A stretch of DNA of 10,579 bases from Bacillota bacterium (lineage in GTDB: Bacteria; Bacillota; Clostridia; Lachnospirales; Lachnospiraceae), in assembly GCA_023414985.1 (NCBI GenBank), contig JAEZLY010000008.1, positions 1 through 10,579 of the forward strand, written 5' to 3'. The number at the start of each line of letters is the position of its first letter. The first letter of the stretch is position 1. The notes beneath the pieces are model-generated. The model made no database searches, was not told the DNA's origin, and worked only from the letters and a program-made list of their open reading frames with translations. Made by a program: the position numbers and the translations under genes. Below are positions 6,821 to 10,579 of the stretch, one piece after another.

Positions 6821-8798
6821 CCAGCTCCAGAAGCTGCTTCTTTAATTCCACCATCTTATCACGCAGCTGGGCCGCCAGCTCGAAGTTCAACTCTGCAGCA
6901 GCAGTGTGCATCTGCTTGGTCACTGTCTTGATCAGCTCCTCCAGCTCCTGGCGGGACATGGATTCCATATCCTTCTCCATATCGTTAATATTCTTCTCTG
7001 CCTTCTTCGAGATACTGATCAGATCACGGACCTTCTTCTTGATGGTCGTCGGTGTGATACCGTTGGCTTCATTGTACTCCTGCTGTATCTTTCTTCTGCG
7101 GTTGGTCTCTGAAATGGCTTTCTGCATCGAATCCGTCATATGATCGGCATACATGATGACATGGCCCTCTGCATTTCTGGCTGCTCGTCCGATGGTCTGG
7201 ATTAAGGAGGTCTCTGAACGAAGGAAGCCTTCCTTATCTGCATCCAGGATAGCTACCAGTCCAATCTCCGGGATATCCAATCCCTCCCTGAGCAGATTGA
7301 TACCGACAAGAACATCGAATACATCCATACGCATATCCCGGATAATTTCCGCACGCTCCAGTGTCTCGATATCGGAATGCAGATATTTGACCCGGATACC
7401 GACCTCTCTTAAGTAGGTGGTCAGATCCTCTGCCATCTTCTTGGTCAGCGTAGTCACCAGAACCTTATTCTTTCTGGATATCTCTTTCCTAATCTCACCA
7501 AGCAGATCGTCGATCTGACCTGTCACCGGTCGAACATCCACTTCCGGATCCAGAAGTCCGGTCGGACGAATGACCTGTTCCACACGAAGCAGCTCGTGTT
7601 CACTCTCATAGACCGAAGGTGTCGCCGAAACGAACATGATCTGGCTGATCTTGCTCTCAAACTCTTCAAAGTTCAGAGGCCTGTTATCGAGGGCGGAAGG
7701 TAGGCGGAAACCGAAATCTACCAATGTGGTCTTTCGGGACCGGTCTCCCGCATACATACCCCTGATCTGAGGTAACGTAATGTGGGACTCATCAATGATG
7801 ATCATAAAATCCTCAGGGAAGTAGTCCATCAGTGTATGGGGCGGACATCCCGGTTCCAGACCGGTCAGATGTCTCGAATAGTTCTCTATTCCGGAGCAGA
7901 AGCCTGTCTCCCTCATCATCTCGATATCAAAATTCGTTCTTTCCGAGATTCTCTGGGCTTCGAGAAGCTTGTCCTCGCTTTTGAAATATTTGACTCTCTC
8001 AATCATTTCTTCTTCGATATTCTGGATTGCTCTCTCCATCTTGTCGGGAGCAACCACATAGTGGGAAGCCGGGAAGATTGCGATATGCTCGATGCTGTCC
8101 TTGATCTCACCTGTCAGGGTATCGATCTCAAGGATCCGCTCTACCTCGTCACCAAAGAACTCGACACGGATTGCCAGCTCACCGGAATAAGCGGGAAATA
8201 TCTCTACCACATCTCCACGCACCCGGAAGGTACCGCGCTTAAAATCCATATCATTGCGGTCATACTGAATCTCGATCAGCTTCTTCAGCACCTCATCGCG
8301 ATCCTTCACCATTCCCGGTCGAAGGGAAATCACCATGTTCTGATAATCGATGGGACTACCCAGACCGTAGATGCAGGAAACACTGGCTACAATAATGACA
8401 TCCTTCCGTTCGGACAATGCAGCGGTTGCTGAATGTCTCAGTTTATCAATCTCGTCGTTGATGGAGGAATCCTTCTCTATATAAGTATCCGTAGACGGTA
8501 CATAAGCCTCCGGCTGATAATAATCATAATAGCTGACAAAGTATTCTACAGCATTCTCCGGAAAGAACTCCTTGAATTCACCGTACAGCTGCGCTGCCAG
8601 GGTCTTGTTATGGGCGATGATCAAGGTCGGTTTCTGAATCTGCTGTATTACATTCGCCATCGTGAAGGTCTTACCGGAGCCGGTAACACCGAGCAGTGTC
8701 TCACACTGGTTACCGCTTCGAAAACCTTCCACAAGTGTCTTAATTGCCTCCGGCTGATCGCCGGTAGGTGAGTATTCCGATGATAATTTAAACTCCAT
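6813..8798 (-). CDS. uvrB: Excinuclease ABC subunit B (UvrB)
   Basis: UvrB is the helicase-like subunit that is loaded by UvrA, verifies the lesion by threading one strand behind a beta-hairpin, and recruits UvrC for incision. At 661 residues it has the usual length and order. Walker A is GVTGSGKT (37-44). The damage-verifying hairpin region YDYYQPEAYVPSTDTYIEKD starts at 91 and leads into DEIDKLRHSATAAL (115-128). The Walker B-type DESH is at 336-339. LLREGLDIPE (502-511) and motif VI QTIGRAARN (534-542) follow. The UVR domain that contacts UvrC is at about 619-655. AGGAGGTG (8806-8813) lies 7 bases before the ATG at 8798. It is the first gene of the uvrBA operon. The C-terminal codons run into a tandem repeat. 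Confidence 0.98.
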   Translation of the reverse strand: MEFKLSSEYSPTGDQPEAIKTLVEGFRSGNQCETLLGVTGSGKTFTMANVIQQIQKPTLIIAHNKTLAAQLYGEFKEFFPENAVEYFVSYYDYYQPEAYVPSTDTYIEKDSSINDEIDKLRHSATAALSERKDVIIVASVSCIYGLGSPIDYQNMVISLRPGMVKDRDEVLKKLIEIQYDRNDMDFKRGTFRVRGDVVEIFPAYSGELAIRVEFFGDEVERILEIDTLTGEIKDSIEHIAIFPASHYVVAPDKMERAIQNIEEEMIERVKYFKSEDKLLEAQRISERTNFDIEMMRETGFCSGIENYSRHLTGLEPGCPPHTLMDYFPEDFMIIIDESHITLPQIRGMYAGDRSRKTTLVDFGFRLPSALDNRPLNFEEFESKISQIMFVSATPSVYESEHELLRVEQVIRPTGLLDPEVDVRPVTGQIDDLLGEIRKEISRKNKVLVTTLTKKMAEDLTTYLREVGIRVKYLHSDIETLERAEIIRDMRMDVFDVLVGINLLREGLDIPEIGLVAILDADKEGFLRSETSLIQTIGRAARNAEGHVIMYADHMTDSMQKAISETNRRRKIQQEYNEANGITPTTIKKKVRDLISISKKAEKNINDMEKDMESMSRQELEELIKTVTKQMHTAAAELNFELAAQLRDKMVELKKQLLELVK

Positions 8799-8866
8799 AC
8801 AAGCACACCTCCTGGCTGCTCATTAATGCTGGCATATTATTCCTGCCCTGTTCTGTAACGAAAGTT

Positions 8867-8895
8867 ATTATAACATAGCAGGGATGTAAAATCAA
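8867..8895 (-). promoter_or_regulatory. Sigma-A promoter of uvrBA
   Basis: TTGATT (8890-8895) and TATAAT (8867-8872) on the minus strand are separated by 17 bases. The -10 sits inside the small palindrome GTTATTATAAC (8864-8874). The expected start is near 8860, giving a leader of about 60 bases that ends in a very strong ribosome binding site. Confidence 0.75.
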
Positions 8896-8903
8896 TACAT
8901 TTT

Positions 8904-8917
8904 CGAATGTTTGTTCT
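8904..8917. promoter_or_regulatory. LexA (SOS) box upstream of uvrBA
   Basis: CGAATGTTTGTTCT matches the Bacillus-type LexA/DinR core GAACN4GTTC in 7 of 8 defined positions (GAAT-GTTT-GTTC). It lies 8 bases upstream of the -35 box and overlaps the last codon position and stop of the yaiI gene. uvrBA is a known SOS target in Firmicutes, which supports the call. The one mismatch and the position upstream of -35 lower the certainty. Confidence 0.6.
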
Positions 8918-9398
8918 ATTTTTGGATGTCATTTTCACCATGGCAGACTCTGTCACAAAGATTACTGAAAGCTTCTGCAAACCTATCGTTATCGGCAGCC
9001 GTACGCTTTTTCGCATGCCCGCCCAGGTGGGCACGCCCTCCCTGTCTGGTACCTGCCCTGCGGTATTGCTTGGCGATATCCCGCTCCAGAAGCAGGGTAT
9101 CAATATTGCTGTCATTGTACAGCTTCCCGCCCGGATGAATCGCATAAGCTCCTCTTCCCAAAGCCATTGCTGCAACCCCATAGTCCTGGGATACGACGAT
9201 ATCCCCCTTCTCAGTTCGGTTCATCAGGGCAAAGTCTACAGCATCCGGTGCCTTGCTTACAAGAATAATCTCGCTGTAATCTGAATACAGGATGTGGCTG
9301 GTATCGATAAACATCATGACCGGAAGATGATATTCCTTTGCAATTCTTTCAATGATTTCCTTGACCGGGCATGCATCCGCATCTACTAATATCTTCAT
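8916..9398 (-). CDS. YaiI/YqxD family protein (UPF0178, DUF188)
   Basis: This 160-residue protein belongs to the widespread UPF0178 family, which has a PIN-like fold and no agreed function. The family hallmarks are in order: the N-terminal VDADACPVK (5-13), the SQDYGVAAMAL block (70-80) with a preceding GDIVV, the HPGG motif (88-91), and the RRAGTRQGGRAHLGGHAKK region (113-131) followed by ADNDRFAEAF (135-144). The acidic residues near the N-terminus (Asp6, Asp8) and Asp72 are placed like PIN nuclease acids, so a nuclease role has been suggested for the family but not shown. AGGAG ends 7 bases before the ATG at 9398 and lies within the 3' end of thpR. The two genes are separated by two bases, so translation is probably coupled. 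Its stop overlaps the LexA-like box of uvrBA. Confidence 0.9.
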   Translation of the reverse strand: MKILVDADACPVKEIIERIAKEYHLPVMMFIDTSHILYSDYSEIILVSKAPDAVDFALMNRTEKGDIVVSQDYGVAAMALGRGAYAIHPGGKLYNDSNIDTLLLERDIAKQYRRAGTRQGGRAHLGGHAKKRTAADNDRFAEAFSNLCDRVCHGENDIQK

Positions 9399-9400
9399 CG

Positions 9401-9952
9401 TTATTCTCCTATCAGCTTCACATGATAAATCTCCGTATAGGTCAGCTTCCCCTCAACTCGCTCCGACTTCATCAGACTGAGCCTTGTAGCGGCCATCTCC
9501 ATCGGAGGTATCGCAGCTTCAAAGCTCCTGCTGTCAAAATCACGAGCAACCCTGACCCGTCTTCCCAGAGTCAGGTGCGGTTTGTACTCCTTGTCGTCAA
9601 TATCGAAGAACCCTTCCTCCTTCAGTTCCTTCACCAATTCCTTCTGAATTCTCCAGAGGCCCTGCTCCCGGTTAACACCAATCCAGTAGATATCTCCCTC
9701 TCTGCGGGGAAATTTACCGAAGCCGCGCAGGGTCAAGTTGATACTTTCCGCACCTGCTTTGTCAACAGCACGATGCATGGCGGCCTTTACCTCCTCCAGC
9801 CGTTTGGTTTCCCCGATAAAATTCACTGTCAGGTGAAGATTATCCTTATCGGTAAAGCTCCCTCCCCCGACCTCAGCCTTTAGTCGAAGCACCACATCAT
9901 ATAAGGATGCTTTAATCGATTCATTGAATAAGATCGCTGTAAATAACCTCAT
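9401..9952 (-). CDS. thpR: RNA 2',3'-cyclic 3'-phosphodiesterase (ThpR/LigT, 2H family)
   Basis: The enzyme opens RNA 2',3'-cyclic phosphate ends to 2'-phosphomonoesters and can join some RNA ends in reverse. It belongs to the 2H phosphoesterase superfamily. The 183-residue product carries both catalytic HxT motifs, His40-Leu-Thr42 (NLHLTVNFIGE) and His126-Leu-Thr128 (KPHLTLGR), at the usual spacing. It begins with the typical MRLFTAI strand and has GFGKFP before the IYWIGV strand (78-93). A GGAG-type site lies 5 bases before the ATG at 9952, and a tight hairpin (9967-9985) lies just upstream of that. It is the first gene of an operon with the yaiI-like gene. Its promoter is at 10030-10058, facing away from the metallo-beta-lactamase gene. 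Confidence 0.92.
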   Translation of the reverse strand: MRLFTAILFNESIKASLYDVVLRLKAEVGGGSFTDKDNLHLTVNFIGETKRLEEVKAAMHRAVDKAGAESINLTLRGFGKFPRREGDIYWIGVNREQGLWRIQKELVKELKEEGFFDIDDKEYKPHLTLGRRVRVARDFDSRSFEAAIPPMEMAATRLSLMKSERVEGKLTYTEIYHVKLIGE

Positions 9953-9966
9953 ATTCTCTCCATTTC

Positions 9967-9985
9967 TGCACCGTCAAACGGTGCA
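9967..9985 (-). promoter_or_regulatory. Perfect 8-bp hairpin in the thpR leader
   Basis: TGCACCGT (9967-9974) and ACGGTGCA (9978-9985) form an unbroken stem with a 3-base loop, ending 6 bases before the thpR ribosome binding site. No U-run follows on either strand, so it is not a standard terminator. It may affect translation or RNA stability. Confidence 0.6.
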
Positions 9986-10029
9986 TATAAGCTTTGAACA
10001 GATATCCATACTCTCATCTTTTACGTATG

Positions 10030-10058
10030 ATTATATCCCAAAGTATTGCCGTTGAAAA
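10030..10058 (-). promoter_or_regulatory. Probable sigma-A promoter of thpR-yaiI
   Basis: On the minus strand TTTTCA (10053-10058) and TATAAT (10030-10035) are 17 bases apart. The leader would be about 70 bases and include the 8-bp hairpin. Confidence 0.55.
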
Positions 10059-10088
10059 GCAAACCGCAGTTCTTTTTCTTTGCATAAA

Positions 10089-10113
10089 GTAATATAATAC
10101 ATTGTAATATTAC
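10089..10113. repeat. AT-rich inverted repeat over the -35 of the metallo-beta-lactamase-fold gene
   Basis: GTAATAT (10089-10095) and ATATTAC (10107-10113) are perfect inverted copies 11 bases apart. The centre holds a second small dyad, TACATTGTA (10098-10106). The repeat covers the -35 box at 10102-10107, so it is well placed for a repressor. The TACA/TGTA centre recalls BlaI/MecI/CopY-type operators, but with one base rather than two between the half sites. Confidence 0.4.
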
Positions 10114-10130
10114 GCTCAAACCGATATAAT
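10102..10130 (+). promoter_or_regulatory. Sigma-A promoter of the metallo-beta-lactamase-fold gene
   Basis: TTGTAA (10102-10107) and TATAAT (10125-10130) are exactly 17 bases apart on the plus strand. The expected start near 10137 gives a leader of about 123 bases. A second TATAAT at 10093-10098 has no good -35. Confidence 0.7.
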
Positions 10131-10150
10131 AAACATATAAGATAACTTTC

Positions 10151-10223
10151 TTGCAGGTACGTAGTCAGTGCCGTAACATCCGGCTTGCGCTTAACTGAAT
10201 AAAATCAGTGTGGGCTGATGCAA
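10151..10223 (+). other. Possible structured leader RNA before the metallo-beta-lactamase-fold gene
   Basis: TTGCA (10151-10155) can pair with TGCAA (10219-10223) and close a three-way junction. One arm is TCAGT (10165-10169) with ACTGA (10194-10198), continued by GCCG (10170-10173) with CGGC (10181-10184). The other is TCAG (10205-10208) with CTGA (10215-10218). An alternative pairs ACTGA (10194-10198) with TCAGT (10205-10209) and disrupts both arms. The sequence fits no riboswitch consensus I can recall. The stems are short, so this is only a candidate. Confidence 0.3.
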
Positions 10224-10241
10224 CCTCAACACGAACTTTTA

Positions 10242-10259
10242 AGAAAGGATATTCCTTCT
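10242..10259 (+). promoter_or_regulatory. Ribosome binding site within a hairpin, before the ATG at 10260
   Basis: AAAGGA (10244-10249) is the only ribosome binding site for the ATG at 10260, with a 10-base spacing. AAGGA pairs with TCCTT (10253-10257) over a 3-base loop. Bulging one A adds two more pairs (10242-10243 with 10258-10259). The site would be partly hidden when folded. Confidence 0.5.
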
Positions 10260-10579
10260 ATGAAAAGAAAAACCAGACAGATGTTGAGCCGTATCGGCGG
10301 TGTGATCCTTCTGGCAGTGCTCTTCATCATTGTTTATCGTTATATCTCCATGCAGGAGGAGGTTCATACCAATACGGTCAATCAGGCCGGAAGCATGGAG
10401 GTTCATTTCATTGATGTCGGACAGGGCGACGCTATTCTGGTCGAGGCCGACAACTCTGCCATGCTGATTGATGCCGGAGACAGCTATAAAAGCTCCGTCG
10501 TTGCCAATTATCTGGACTCCCAGAATATCACCAAGCTTGATTATATCATCGGAACACATCCGCACAACGACCACATTGG
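10260..10579 (+). CDS. Membrane-anchored metallo-beta-lactamase-fold hydrolase, ComEC/Rec2-like (5' part)
   Basis: The frame is open from the ATG at 10260 to the window edge (106 complete codons). A basic start (MKRKTRQ) is followed by one hydrophobic segment at about residues 12-29, with no cysteine for a lipobox and no clear cleavage site. This suggests an N-terminal anchor with the rest outside the membrane. Residues 47-107 match the metallo-beta-lactamase domain found at the C-terminus of ComEC/Rec2: VHFIDVGQGDAILVE (48-62), MLIDAGD (68-74), and LDYIIGTHPHNDHIG (93-107) with the HxHxDH metal motif His100/His102/Asp104/His105. Stand-alone ComEC-like hydrolases of this kind are common in Clostridia, and the substrate is not known. 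Full competence ComEC has many membrane helices before this domain; here there is only one. It is the only plus-strand gene and is divergent from thpR. Confidence 0.85.
   Translation, partial: MKRKTRQMLSRIGGVILLAVLFIIVYRYISMQEEVHTNTVNQAGSMEVHFIDVGQGDAILVEADNSAMLIDAGDSYKSSVVANYLDSQNITKLDYIIGTHPHNDHI

Noticed and set aside
7782..8432. Long open frame of 216 codons on the plus strand
   Set aside because: It lies fully antisense within uvrB, whose protein motifs are unmistakable, and its translation shows no domain and no proper ribosome binding site.
8897..8910. Terminator of the thpR-yaiI operon (ACATT/AATGT stem)
   Set aside because: The stem is only 5 bp, AT-rich and without a continuous U-run. 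It overlaps the LexA-like box, so I do not call it.
8837..9181. Minus-strand frame of 114 codons through the YaiI gene and the uvrB promoter
   Set aside because: It is out of frame with the clear UPF0178 protein and runs through the promoter and LexA-like box.
10215..10240. Hammerhead ribozyme core suggested by CTGATG followed by CGAAC
   Set aside because: The conserved A after CUGAUG is C here, GAAA is replaced by GAAC, and no fitting stem or cleavage site surrounds them.

Overview
The window looks like chromosomal DNA of a low-to-mid GC Gram-positive anaerobe of the Clostridia, most likely Lachnospiraceae-like. The grounds are strong AGGAGG-type ribosome binding sites, TATAAT/TTGNNN promoters with 17-base spacers, a Bacillus-type LexA box, a uvrB-uvrA pair, and an XRE-DUF5680 regulator. 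The placement is inferred from content, not from a search. No RNA gene, IS element, prophage or CRISPR array is visible. All genes but the last lie on the minus strand.

From right to left, which is the direction of most transcription: (1) at the right edge, a plus-strand gene starts at 10260 and runs out of the window. It encodes a membrane-anchored metallo-beta-lactamase-fold protein resembling the ComEC/Rec2 hydrolase domain. (2) The 307-base divergent region 9953-10259 holds a promoter for each side, an AT-rich dyad, a leader with several mutually exclusive pairings, and a hairpin in front of thpR. (3) thpR (RNA 2',3'-cyclic phosphodiesterase) and a YaiI/YqxD (DUF188) gene are separated by two bases and form one operon. 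(4) uvrB and uvrA, the lesion-recognition half of nucleotide excision repair, follow a good sigma-A promoter with a LexA-like box just upstream. The 122 bases between them carry a decamer tandem repeat and a GC-rich hairpin. (5) yfbR (dNMP 5'-nucleotidase), an aldo/keto reductase, an XRE-DUF5680 regulator and an AlkZ-related protein are closely spaced and end at a convincing rho-independent terminator at 523-565. (6) At the left edge is the N-terminus of a secreted protein with its own promoter, whose -10 and start point are covered by a large inverted repeat.

The theme is nucleic-acid maintenance. UvrA and UvrB find bulky DNA lesions, YfbR clears deoxynucleoside monophosphates, ThpR acts on RNA 2',3'-cyclic phosphate ends, and the AlkZ-related protein may be a DNA glycosylase relative. 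This is mostly ordinary housekeeping sequence. I see no convincing new multi-gene system. The points worth a second look are small regulatory structures between genes and the uncharacterised AKR/XRE-DUF5680/AlkZ-related trio.
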